Positions 42,478 through 50,430 of a stretch of DNA of 64,000 bases are shown piece after piece; position 1 is the first letter of the stretch; the number at the start of each line of letters is the position of its first letter. The notes beneath the pieces were generated by a model. It saw nothing but the letters and a program-made list of their open reading frames with translations, searched no databases and was not told the DNA's origin. This stretch comes from Elizabethkingia miricola. Its GTDB lineage: Bacteria; Bacteroidota; Bacteroidia; Flavobacteriales; Weeksellaceae. A program made the translations under genes and the position numbers. The DNA lies in the NCBI RefSeq assembly GCF_001675285.1, contig NZ_LSGQ01000030.1, positions 620,001 through 684,000 on the forward strand, written 5' to 3'.

Positions 42478-42504
42478 TCCGTAATAAACTATTTTTATAT
42501 ATAG

Positions 42505-42530
42505 AAAGAGCCTTCACATGAAGGCTCTTT
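42505..42530. terminator. Bidirectional terminator after sufT
   Basis: Twelve-base arms AAAGAGCCTTCA (42505-42516) and TGAAGGCTCTTT (42519-42530), T-rich on both sides; also serves the convergent osmC-like gene. Confidence 0.88.
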
Positions 42531-42535
42531 TATTT

Positions 42536-42937
42536 TTATCCGTAAGTGAAACTTACCGTTTTTTTAACATCCGGGTGAAGGCTTAATGCAACAGGGCAAT
42601 TTAGTGCTGTTTGTTCAATAAATTGCTTTTCCCCGTCACTGTAATTTGTCGGGAATTTTAGATCACAGATTATCTCTGCAATCTTACGCGGAGCCGGGTT
42701 CATTACTTTTGTGATGTCACAAGTTGCTCCTTCTATATTGATGTTTTTAGCTTTTCCCAGAATAGCAATAGTGGTAAGCATACATTGTCCTAATGAAGTT
42801 GCACAAAGATCTGTTGGAGAAAATGCCGCACCTTGTCCGTGGTTATCTGTTGGAGCATCTGTAATAACGATGCTTCCGGATTGCAAATGCTGAGATTCGC
42901 ATCTTAGCTGGCCTATATATTTTATTGCTGATGTCAT
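42536..42937 (-). CDS. OsmC-family peroxiredoxin
   Basis: 133 residues, the small OsmC/YhfA class. Two cysteines expected in the active site are present: in DLCATSLGQCMLTT (the peroxidatic helix region) and LNCPVALSLHPDV. The enzyme reduces organic hydroperoxides with thiols. Follows sufT convergently. HMG-CoA lyase lies 24 bases upstream on the same strand, so the two may share a transcript. Confidence 0.88.
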   Translation of the reverse strand: MTSAIKYIGQLRCESQHLQSGSIVITDAPTDNHGQGAAFSPTDLCATSLGQCMLTTIAILGKAKNINIEGATCDITKVMNPAPRKIAEIICDLKFPTNYSDGEKQFIEQTALNCPVALSLHPDVKKTVSFTYG

Positions 42938-42961
42938 ATCTTTATACGATTTTACATTAAA

Positions 42962-43810
42962 TTAAAAATGAAAGATATCTTTTGCCTGATTGTAAGAACT
43001 TTCAAAGTTTAACAGGTTTAGCCTGTTGTCAATTTTTTCGACCTGAAGGAAATTAATAAGCTGTTCTGTAGGCATGTTTCCGACAAGTTCATCTTTAGCC
43101 ATGGGACAACCTCCAATCCCTTTAATTGCAGTGTCAAAACGTCTGCAGCCATTATCATAAGCTGCTTTTAGTTTTTTGTAGGAATCTTCATAACGGTTAT
43201 GAAAATGGGCTCCGAATTCTATATTCGGAAACAGAGGTGGAATTTTGGAAAATAGAAGAGCAATTGTCTCTGCGTCCGAAACTCCGGTAGTGTCGGATAG
43301 CATCACTGTCTTTACTCCCATATCGCTAAAACGCTGTGCCCATTCTTCCACATCTTGCCATTTCCACATTTCTCCGTAAGGATTACCAAAAGCCATAGAG
43401 AAATATAAAATAAGGTCTTTGTTTTTACTTTTAGTCAGATCAAAGATTCGCTGTACTTCTGTAAAAGCTTCTTCTCTGCTTTTATTAGTATTTCTGTGCT
43501 GGAAGGTTTCTGAGATAGAAAAAGGGAAGCCCAGGTAGTCTATCTTTTCATGTTCTAAAGCTTTTTCGGCACCTCTGAAATTGGCAATAACCACAGAAAG
43601 TTTGGTATTGGACCTGCTTTTATCAATGTTGTCTACAACTTCACCGCTATCTGCCATCTGCGGAACCATTCTGGGGTTCACAAAGCTGCCGCAGTCCAGA
43701 ATATCATAGCCGACATCCATCAGGCTGTTTATATAATCGATCTTCTTGTTAGTCGGAATAAGTTCCGGCCAGCCTTGCATAGCATCTCTGGGGCATTCTG
43801 TTATAAACAT
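42962..43810 (-). CDS. Hydroxymethylglutaryl-CoA lyase
   Basis: 282 residues, TIM-barrel of the HMGL-like family. The N-terminal ECPRDAMQG pattern is the substrate-metal motif of HMG-CoA lyase, and GIGGCPMAKDELVGNMPTE contains the catalytic cysteine near the C-terminus. It cleaves HMG-CoA to acetoacetate and acetyl-CoA, the last step of leucine degradation. No neighbouring leucine-degradation genes are seen in this window. Confidence 0.93.
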   Translation of the reverse strand: MFITECPRDAMQGWPELIPTNKKIDYINSLMDVGYDILDCGSFVNPRMVPQMADSGEVVDNIDKSRSNTKLSVVIANFRGAEKALEHEKIDYLGFPFSISETFQHRNTNKSREEAFTEVQRIFDLTKSKNKDLILYFSMAFGNPYGEMWKWQDVEEWAQRFSDMGVKTVMLSDTTGVSDAETIALLFSKIPPLFPNIEFGAHFHNRYEDSYKKLKAAYDNGCRRFDTAIKGIGGCPMAKDELVGNMPTEQLINFLQVEKIDNRLNLLNFESSYNQAKDIFHF

Positions 43811-43860
43811 ATTCTAAAACTTTTATTAGGAAAACCCTGAAAAACAAGGGCTTCATAAAA

Positions 43861-43892
43861 TTTGTCATTCGTTCTATAAATATATAAATTTG
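43861..43892 (+). promoter_or_regulatory. Promoter of pepT
   Basis: TTTG (43861-43864), 20-bp spacer, TAAATTTG (43885-43892), matching the Bacteroidota consensus. The leader to the pepT ATG is about 110 bases. Confidence 0.6.
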
Positions 43893-44008
43893 TTCAACAC
43901 AAACAAAAAGTATGAAAACCTCAAAGAATCTGTAAGTTAATAGGATAAAAGAGGTCTTCACAGAATGTAATAACAGTTGCTGAAAGAGGCAAAATAAAAA
44001 ATAGTAGA

Positions 44009-45265
44009 ATGAATAAAGTAGAATTGAATAAGGAATGGGAAGAAAAACTTTTAGAAAGATTTTTAACCTATGTGAAAATATATTCAACAAGTGATCCGGA
44101 AAGTGAGAAGACGCCAAGTACGGAACAACAATGGGATATGGTTAATTATCTTTATGAGGAATTACAAAGAATTGGTCTGGAAGATGTTTCTAAAGACGAA
44201 AACGGATATGTATATGGCTTCGTTCCTTCTACCTTAGATAAGGAAGTTCCTCAAATTGGTTTTGTGTCTCACTTCGATTCTTCACCAGACTTTAATGGTA
44301 AAGGTATTAAGCCGATTGTATGGGAAAATTATGACGGTGGTGATTTACTATTGAACAAAGAAACAGGATTTACACTTTCCTCAACCAAATTCAAAGAGCT
44401 GGCAAACTATAAAGGAAAGACTATTATTACAACTGACGGTACTTCTCTTTTAAGCGCGGACGATAAAGCTGGTATTGCAGAAATTGTAACAGCAGCTGAA
44501 TATTTAATTGCAAATCCTGAGATCGAGCATGGCCGTATTTCTATTGGTTTTACACCAGACGAAGAAATAGGGCGTGGTGCTGACAAATTCAACGTTGCAC
44601 ATTTCAATGCAGAGTGGGCTTATACGATGGATGGTGGAGAGATAGGAGAGTTGGAATATGAAAACTTTAATGCTTCCGGGGCAGTCGTAAAGATTCATGG
44701 ATTAAGTGTACACCCTGGTTATTCTTATGGTAAAATGGTGAATGCTGGTTTATTGGCAGCTGAATTTATTCAGAGTCTTCCGGCAAATGAAACTCCTGCA
44801 ACAACACGCAGTTATGAAGGTTTCTTTCATTTAACAGATGTTAAAGCTGATGTTTCAGAAGCTAAATTGCAATATATTATTCGCGATCACGATGATACTA
44901 AATACGAGCAGCGTAACGAGTTCTTAAAACAAAAGGTTGCAGAATTCAACCAAAAACATGGAGAAGGAACCGCTGAAGTAGAGATTAAAGAGCAATATCT
45001 GAATATGCGTAAACATATTGAAGATAAAATGTACATTATTGACTTTGCTGAGGAGGCGATGAAGATTTCAGGTGTTACACCAGATATCAAAGCTATTCGA
45101 GGAGGAACAGATGGTGCAAAATTATCTTATATGGGACTACCTTGTCCTAATATTTTTGCCGGGGGTCATAACTTCCACGGACCATATGAATATGTTCCGT
45201 TGCAGTCGATGTCTAAGGCAACAGAAGTTATACTACACCTTGTACAGTTAGTGGCAGAAAAATAA
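44009..45265 (+). CDS. pepT: Tripeptide aminopeptidase PepT
   Basis: 418 residues. PepT removes N-terminal residues from tripeptides in the cytosol using zinc. Metal-binding and catalytic segments are visible: GFVSHFDSSPDF, DGTSLLSADDKAG, TPDEEIGRG, GGTDGAKLSYMGLPCPNIF and the final GGHNFHGPYEYVP. Its promoter lies at 43861-43892 and it ends at a hairpin. Confidence 0.95.
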   Translation: MNKVELNKEWEEKLLERFLTYVKIYSTSDPESEKTPSTEQQWDMVNYLYEELQRIGLEDVSKDENGYVYGFVPSTLDKEVPQIGFVSHFDSSPDFNGKGIKPIVWENYDGGDLLLNKETGFTLSSTKFKELANYKGKTIITTDGTSLLSADDKAGIAEIVTAAEYLIANPEIEHGRISIGFTPDEEIGRGADKFNVAHFNAEWAYTMDGGEIGELEYENFNASGAVVKIHGLSVHPGYSYGKMVNAGLLAAEFIQSLPANETPATTRSYEGFFHLTDVKADVSEAKLQYIIRDHDDTKYEQRNEFLKQKVAEFNQKHGEGTAEVEIKEQYLNMRKHIEDKMYIIDFAEEAMKISGVTPDIKAIRGGTDGAKLSYMGLPCPNIFAGGHNFHGPYEYVPLQSMSKATEVILHLVQLVAEK

Positions 45266-45266
45266 G

Positions 45267-45295
45267 AATAGCGGGTAATTGCCCGCTATTTTTTT
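45267..45295 (+). terminator. Terminator of pepT
   Basis: Stem AATAGCGGG (45267-45275) with CCCGCTATT (45282-45290) and a run of T, directly after the pepT stop. Confidence 0.85.
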
Positions 45296-45417
45296 GAATT
45301 TTTCTTTTTCAAAAGGACCTTTTATTCTTTTTTATTAACTAAAACGTAAAGAAGTATTAATAATTCCTTAATCATAAATATGTTTCAGGTTTTTAATTTT
45401 GTCAAAACCCTGTTACA

Positions 45418-46269
45418 ATGAGAAACAGTGAAGTTGTTATTATTTCAGATGTGCATTTGGGAACCTATGGTTGCCATGCAAAAGAGTTAATTTCTTATTT
45501 AAAAACCATAAAGCCTCGTTTACTGATACTTAATGGTGATATTATAGATGGCTGGGCATTCTCAAAAAGATATTTTCCGGCCTCTCACATGGAAGTTATA
45601 AACGAATTCTTTCGATTATTGAAGGAAGGGACAAAAATTGTCTATATCACAGGAAATCATGATGAATTTCTGCGCAGATATTCTGATACCCAAATGGGAG
45701 AAATATGGTTGACGGATAAGTTATTATTTGAGCTGGACGGAAAAAAACATTGGGTTTTTCACGGAGATGTATTCGATAATACGACGAAAGGCTATGCAAA
45801 ATTTATGGCTAAGCTCGGCGGAAAAGGTTATGATCTCCTTATCCTGTTGAATCGGGCGATTAATTATACTTTCAGCTTATTTGGCAAATCAAAGATTTCA
45901 TTATCCAAAAGAGTAAAGAATAGCGTTAAAGAGGCTATAAAGTTTATTGCAGATTTTGAACAGACAGCTGCTGAACTGGCTATAGAAAATAAGTATGATA
46001 TTGTGATCTGCGGACATATTCACCAGCCTGTGGACAAAATGATAGAAACAGAGAAAGGAAGTGTAAGGTATCTGAATTCTGGAGACTGGATAGAAAATCT
46101 GACAGCTCTTGAATATCATAATGGTGAATGGAGCCTTTATAAATTCGACGAAAAGAATTACAAAGAGCCGGTCATATCAAAAGAAGATATCGGAATCAAT
46201 ATAGATGAACTTATTCGACCAAGCCAAATTGCGGCATTCTTAGGAAATAAAAAGGGAAGATTTATATAG
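45418..46269 (+). CDS. LpxH-like UDP-2,3-diacylglucosamine diphosphatase/metallophosphoesterase
   Basis: 283 residues. The metal-binding motifs of calcineurin-type phosphoesterases are complete: ISDVHLG, NGDIIDGW, GNHDE, HGDVFDN and GHIHQP. The best match is the LpxH-like group found in Bacteroidota, which would cleave UDP-2,3-diacylglucosamine in lipid A synthesis; other phosphatase roles remain possible. A TAATTTTG box is at 45394-45401. Ends in an AT-rich hairpin. Confidence 0.85.
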   Translation: MRNSEVVIISDVHLGTYGCHAKELISYLKTIKPRLLILNGDIIDGWAFSKRYFPASHMEVINEFFRLLKEGTKIVYITGNHDEFLRRYSDTQMGEIWLTDKLLFELDGKKHWVFHGDVFDNTTKGYAKFMAKLGGKGYDLLILLNRAINYTFSLFGKSKISLSKRVKNSVKEAIKFIADFEQTAAELAIENKYDIVICGHIHQPVDKMIETEKGSVRYLNSGDWIENLTALEYHNGEWSLYKFDEKNYKEPVISKEDIGINIDELIRPSQIAAFLGNKKGRFI

Positions 46270-46280
46270 GATAATATAGT

Positions 46281-46320
46281 AATATAACAGTGTAACAATA
46301 AATTGCTACACTGTTATATT
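46281..46320. terminator. AT-rich bidirectional terminator
   Basis: Stem AATATAACAGTGTA (46281-46294) and TACACTGTTATATT (46307-46320), 12-base loop, between the LpxH-like gene and the convergent thiL. Confidence 0.75.
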
Positions 46321-46328
46321 AATTGTAG

Positions 46329-47387
46329 TTATTCTCCTTTGTTCAGGAAGGCATCCCATCCCTGAGCGGTAAGTTTTATAAGTTCGTTAGAACCTCTTGC
46401 AACCATATAGTTGCCCTGATTAGCTTCTACAGCATGACCGATAATAGTGAAATCGGGATGGTTCTTTATTTTATCATAGCTATCCGGACTGATGGTAAAT
46501 AATAATTCGTAATCTTCTCCACCATTAAGTGCAGCAATTACCGGATTAAAATTAAGTTCCTCAGCAGTATTAATCATCTGTGTGTCCATAGGGATCTTTT
46601 CTTCATACAGATGGAATCCTACCTTAGACTGATCTGAAAGATGAAGAATTTCAGAAGCAAGGCCATCCGATATATCAATCATAGACGTTGGTACAATATC
46701 CATTTCTTCCAGAGTTGTTCTTATATCTGTACGGGCCTCAGGTTTCAGCTGACGCTGAAGAATATAATCATAGCCCTCCATTTCAGGTTGCATATCCGGA
46801 TTTGCCAAGTAAACAGCATGTTCTCTTTCCAGAATTTGTAATCCCATATAGGCACCACCAAGATCTCCGGTTACAACCAAAAGGTCATTTGGTTTGGCTC
46901 CGGATCTTTTAACAATTTTCTGCTCGTCCTGTAAGCCTATTGCGGTAATACTCATTACAAGTCCGGCATTGGAACTTGTTGTATCTCCACCTACCAAGTC
47001 TACATGATAATGCTGACATGCCAGAGCAATACCAGCATACAATTCTTCAAAAGCCTCTACCGGGAAACGGTTAGATGCAGCCAATGAAACCAGAATCTGA
47101 GAAGGTACAGCATTCATTGCGGCAAGATCGCTCAGGTTAACAACTACAGCTTTATATCCCAGGTGCTTTAGTGGAGCATATCCAAGGTTAAAGTGTACAC
47201 CTTCGGCTAAAATATCTGTTGTTACAACTACTTTCTTTCCTTCTGGATTTATAACAGCGGCATCATCTCCTACACCTAATTCCGAAGAAGAGTTTTCCAA
47301 TGGGAAGTTTTCTGTAAGGTGTTTAATAAGCCCAAATTCTCCAAGTTGGGAAACAGGGGTTAGTTGAGGTTTTTTATCTTCTAACAT
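46329..47387 (-). CDS. thiL: Thiamine-monophosphate kinase
   Basis: 352 residues. ThiL phosphorylates thiamine phosphate to thiamine diphosphate with ATP. Family motifs GVGDDAAVI (40-48 region), TTDILAEGVHFNL, GGDTTSSNAGLVM and IDISDGLASE are present. It is 4 bases after the thioesterase gene on the minus strand. No TPP riboswitch was seen upstream. Confidence 0.95.
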   Translation of the reverse strand: MLEDKKPQLTPVSQLGEFGLIKHLTENFPLENSSSELGVGDDAAVINPEGKKVVVTTDILAEGVHFNLGYAPLKHLGYKAVVVNLSDLAAMNAVPSQILVSLAASNRFPVEAFEELYAGIALACQHYHVDLVGGDTTSSNAGLVMSITAIGLQDEQKIVKRSGAKPNDLLVVTGDLGGAYMGLQILEREHAVYLANPDMQPEMEGYDYILQRQLKPEARTDIRTTLEEMDIVPTSMIDISDGLASEILHLSDQSKVGFHLYEEKIPMDTQMINTAEELNFNPVIAALNGGEDYELLFTISPDSYDKIKNHPDFTIIGHAVEANQGNYMVARGSNELIKLTAQGWDAFLNKGE

Positions 47388-47391
47388 AATA

Positions 47392-47886
47392 TTATTTAAA
47401 AACAGATGGATCTATATTTTCCGGACGGTTAGAAAGTTTTTTTAAATCTTCCTTGGTCAACAGTTCCGTTTGATCAGTCTTGTATTTTAGTAAACTTACC
47501 AGAATATCATCTGGTGGAGTTGTCATTTTACGGAGCATCATATCAATCCATACACCTGTAACTTTAGATGTTGCACAATGAGTACCGTCTGGCATATAAA
47601 ACTTGTGAGTGAAAGAATAAATAGAGCTGTCTTCAGACATTCCGGAAATTTCCAGGCTTACATATACTGTCTGATCTGCCGTAATCTCTTTAAAGAAAGA
47701 ATATTCTTCATTCAAAATTACAGGTCCAATTCCCCAATGAACCAGCTTGGATACACCCATGTTATGAGCATTCATAAAGGCCATACGGGTTTGGGCACAA
47801 TACATTACGTAAGATGAGTTGGCTAAGTGACGATTGGCATCGATATCCGACCATCTTACTTCAAATTTATGATAATATACAGACAT
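47392..47886 (-). CDS. Acyl-CoA thioesterase, hotdog fold
   Basis: 164 residues of the YbgC/4HBT hotdog type. The helix start RWSDIDANRHLANSSYVMYC carries the catalytic aspartate-type pattern (D-x-N-x-H-x-N). Hydrolyses acyl-CoA thioesters; the chain length is unknown. A CAAAATTA box (minus TAATTTTG) is at 47944-47951. thiL starts 4 bases after it. Confidence 0.9.
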   Translation of the reverse strand: MSVYYHKFEVRWSDIDANRHLANSSYVMYCAQTRMAFMNAHNMGVSKLVHWGIGPVILNEEYSFFKEITADQTVYVSLEISGMSEDSSIYSFTHKFYMPDGTHCATSKVTGVWIDMMLRKMTTPPDDILVSLLKYKTDQTELLTKEDLKKLSNRPENIDPSVFK

Positions 47887-48005
47887 GTTTATTTTGAATT
47901 TTTAATGAAAAAAAGACTTTGTTGATGATTTTTATCTAATCTTCAAAATTAAGGATAAATGATGGTTTATAAAAATTGTAATTTTGTGCCTTGCATTGTA
48001 TTACT

Positions 48006-49220
48006 ATGAATCTGGAAAATAAAAAACTTGTTATTATCGGAGGTGGGGCTGCTGGCTTTTTTACAGCAGCAAATGTAGATGGAAAAAAATATGATATCCA
48101 TATTCTGGAGCAGGCTTCAGATGTTTTGCAAAAAGTGAAAATTTCAGGCGGAGGCAGATGTAATGTTACTCATGCCTGTTTTGATCCTCGTGAACTTACT
48201 TCTTTTTACCCGAGAGGAAATAAGGAATTATTAAGTGTTTTCACAAAATTTCAGCCGGGGGATACAATGGGTTGGTTTGAAGAGCGTGGAGTTGCGCTAA
48301 AAATTGAGGATGATAACCGTATTTTTCCGGAAAGTAATTCTTCATTAAGCATAATGAACGCCCTTGCATATGCTGTAATTGCAAACGGAACAAAAATTTC
48401 GACTAAACAAGTCGTTAAGAAAATTGAGCAACAAGGAGAACAATGGGTAATTACAACATCTTCTGAAGAATTTACTGCAGATCTGGTTGTTTTTTGCACC
48501 GGAAGTTCACCAAAATCTTATCAGCTTTTAAAGCCTTTGGATTTTAAAATTGTAGACCTTGTTCCGTCATTGTTTACTTTCAATATCAAAAATAAAAGCA
48601 TAGAAGGATTAATGGGGACTTCGTTTCCAAATGCATGGGTAAAACTTCCGGCATTAAAGAAAGAAGAAAGTGGACCATTATTAATTACCCACTGGGGGTT
48701 GAGCGGACCAGCTGTGCTGAAATTGTCTGCATGGTGCGCGCGGGAATTATTCGCAATGGATTATAATTTTGATGTTGTTGTCAATTTTTTAGGTATTGAT
48801 ATTTCAATTGCTGAAGATATTATGAATCAGTTTAAAGCAGATAATCCTAAGAAAAGCGTAGGGCAATCTAAAATTTTTGATATCACCAATCGCTTCTGGA
48901 ACCATTTATTGGATATTAACAACATCGATCCGCAAAAGCAATTAGGAAATATAAGTAATAAAGAAGTTCAGCAGATTTTAGAAAGTCTTTGTCAAAACAA
49001 GATGCAGGTAAAAGGGAAGAGTACTTTTAAAGATGAGTTTGTAACAGCCGGAGGGGTAGACCTGAAGGAAATAGATTTCAAAACGATGCAGAGTAAAAAG
49101 TACCCGAATTTTTATCTTGCAGGAGAAGTACTGAATATCGATGCAGTTACTGGTGGCTTTAACTTTCAGGCATGCTGGAGCGAAGCATGGTTAATTGCGC
49201 AGGACTTGAATGCGAAATAG
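48006..49220 (+). CDS. HI0933/YhiN-family FAD flavoprotein
   Basis: 404 residues from the ATG at 48006, chosen over a TTG at 47991 because the FAD loop IIGGGAAGFF follows at the usual distance. Other family pieces are KISGGGRCNVTHA, FCTGSSPKSY, THWGLSGPAVLKLSAW and NIDAVTGGFNFQACWSEAW. This family is a predicted NAD(P)/FAD-dependent oxidoreductase with unknown substrate. A TAATTTTG box is at 47979-47986. Confidence 0.9.
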   Translation: MNLENKKLVIIGGGAAGFFTAANVDGKKYDIHILEQASDVLQKVKISGGGRCNVTHACFDPRELTSFYPRGNKELLSVFTKFQPGDTMGWFEERGVALKIEDDNRIFPESNSSLSIMNALAYAVIANGTKISTKQVVKKIEQQGEQWVITTSSEEFTADLVVFCTGSSPKSYQLLKPLDFKIVDLVPSLFTFNIKNKSIEGLMGTSFPNAWVKLPALKKEESGPLLITHWGLSGPAVLKLSAWCARELFAMDYNFDVVVNFLGIDISIAEDIMNQFKADNPKKSVGQSKIFDITNRFWNHLLDINNIDPQKQLGNISNKEVQQILESLCQNKMQVKGKSTFKDEFVTAGGVDLKEIDFKTMQSKKYPNFYLAGEVLNIDAVTGGFNFQACWSEAWLIAQDLNAK

Positions 49221-49324
49221 AAGTTACTAAAGAAATATGTATTTCACTCCATAAGAAATTATACTTTTACTATATGATAAACTCTGTTTTTAAATAGCTT
49301 ATACATTCTCCTGTATTAATTAAA

Positions 49325-49552
49325 ATGGAAAAGCACTTTGTTAGCATTTTTATGATAGGCGTTGGCTTACTTATGGTGTGGTTTGGAAGAGATAAAGATA
49401 AAGAGGTACGGTCGGACCCTTACTCTGACGCAAAAAGAATACAAGCTTTTTTATTTGGGATTTTCCTTATTATCATGGGAGGATATGGCATTTTTTCTGA
49501 GATAATGGGATACCTGAAAGAAATTTTCGCAGTGCCTTATCAACCTATTTAG
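49325..49552 (+). CDS. Small two-helix membrane protein
   Basis: 75 residues with hydrophobic helices at about 5-19 and 41-58 separated by a charged loop (RDKDKEVRSDPYSDAKR). Predicted inner-membrane protein with no family I recognise. It stands alone, 104 bases after the flavoprotein; no clear promoter consensus was seen. Confidence 0.6.
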   Translation: MEKHFVSIFMIGVGLLMVWFGRDKDKEVRSDPYSDAKRIQAFLFGIFLIIMGGYGIFSEIMGYLKEIFAVPYQPI

Positions 49553-49626
49553 GTGTATTTTTTGTAACTCCGTAGAAGTCTAAACAAACAACGACTAGTA
49601 AACAAAGAGCCGAGGTACAAATTAAA

Positions 49627-50004
49627 TTATGCGGGGTATAAATTCCTTAACCTTTCAACAACAAAGGCAATTAAACAACCAGCGCCATAACAAATTATAT
49701 CAATCCAACTAAAACTGTTTCCTACAACAATGTAAGCAATACTTCCGCGTTTTAATCCTAATAAATCGGCTATGTTGAAGTATTGTAATACTTCTATAAA
49801 AACAGAAAAGATGAAAACACCGATCAATAGTTTTCCGGGACTGATGTTAAAGAAGCTTTTTACAAATGTATAAATCAGAATAGTTACCAGAACATCACCC
49901 AGATAAGCACGGACAAAGAATAAATCTTTGAAAACAGTAGCTATAAGGACTTCTGTGATGAACAGGATAATTGTGGCAATAAAATAATAGAGGTTGAATT
50001 TCAT
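49627..50004 (-). CDS. DUF2809 membrane protein
   Basis: 125 residues with four hydrophobic helices (about 4-25, 33-50, 58-75 and 94-113) and the conserved segment VFIEVLQYFNIADLLGLKRGS..GNSFSWIDIICYGAGC. This is the DUF2809 pattern of small membrane proteins of unknown function. It is divergent from the small TonB-C-like gene at 50022, with only 17 bases between the starts. Confidence 0.8.
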   Translation of the reverse strand: MKFNLYYFIATIILFITEVLIATVFKDLFFVRAYLGDVLVTILIYTFVKSFFNISPGKLLIGVFIFSVFIEVLQYFNIADLLGLKRGSIAYIVVGNSFSWIDIICYGAGCLIAFVVERLRNLYPA

Positions 50005-50021
50005 TTTGTTACATTTGTTCT

Positions 50022-50396
50022 ATGAGTCACAAATATATCTTACTTTTTTCAATTTTATTTTCCGGTTTTGCTTTTTCTCAGGAAGTAAAGAATACACCTA
50101 CGGTTACTCGGCAGGTAGAATCACCGGATAATCTCACCACTTTCTATAGGGATTTAAGCCAGTCTTTTAATACACGTAATTTTGTAGGGAAAGGCGACTT
50201 GTCTTGTGTTCTTTCTTTTACAATTGAGAAAGACGGAAGTATGACCCGAATTAGTGCAGTAGGAGATAACCAAAAGTTTAATGATGAAGTAATTAAAACT
50301 TTAAAGCGCATTAGAACAAAAATAAAAGTAAGACTTGAAAATGGTCAGCCTGTTGCGGCTAACTATAGATTACCTTTTAGGTTTAATGACAATTAA
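50022..50396 (+). CDS. Secreted TonB-C-domain-like protein C
   Basis: 124 residues, signal peptide (1-20, FAFSQ) and one TonB-C-like unit: LSCVLSFTIEKDGSMTRISAVG, KTLKRIR, then RLENGQPVAANYRLPFRF. No membrane anchor or proline linker, so it is not an energy transducer. It is a smaller relative of the tandem pair at 20949-22478. Its ATG is 17 bases from the DUF2809 gene start on the other strand. Confidence 0.72.
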   Translation: MSHKYILLFSILFSGFAFSQEVKNTPTVTRQVESPDNLTTFYRDLSQSFNTRNFVGKGDLSCVLSFTIEKDGSMTRISAVGDNQKFNDEVIKTLKRIRTKIKVRLENGQPVAANYRLPFRFNDN

Positions 50397-50430
50397 AATT
50401 TCAACTACTTCATTACTAATATACATTTCC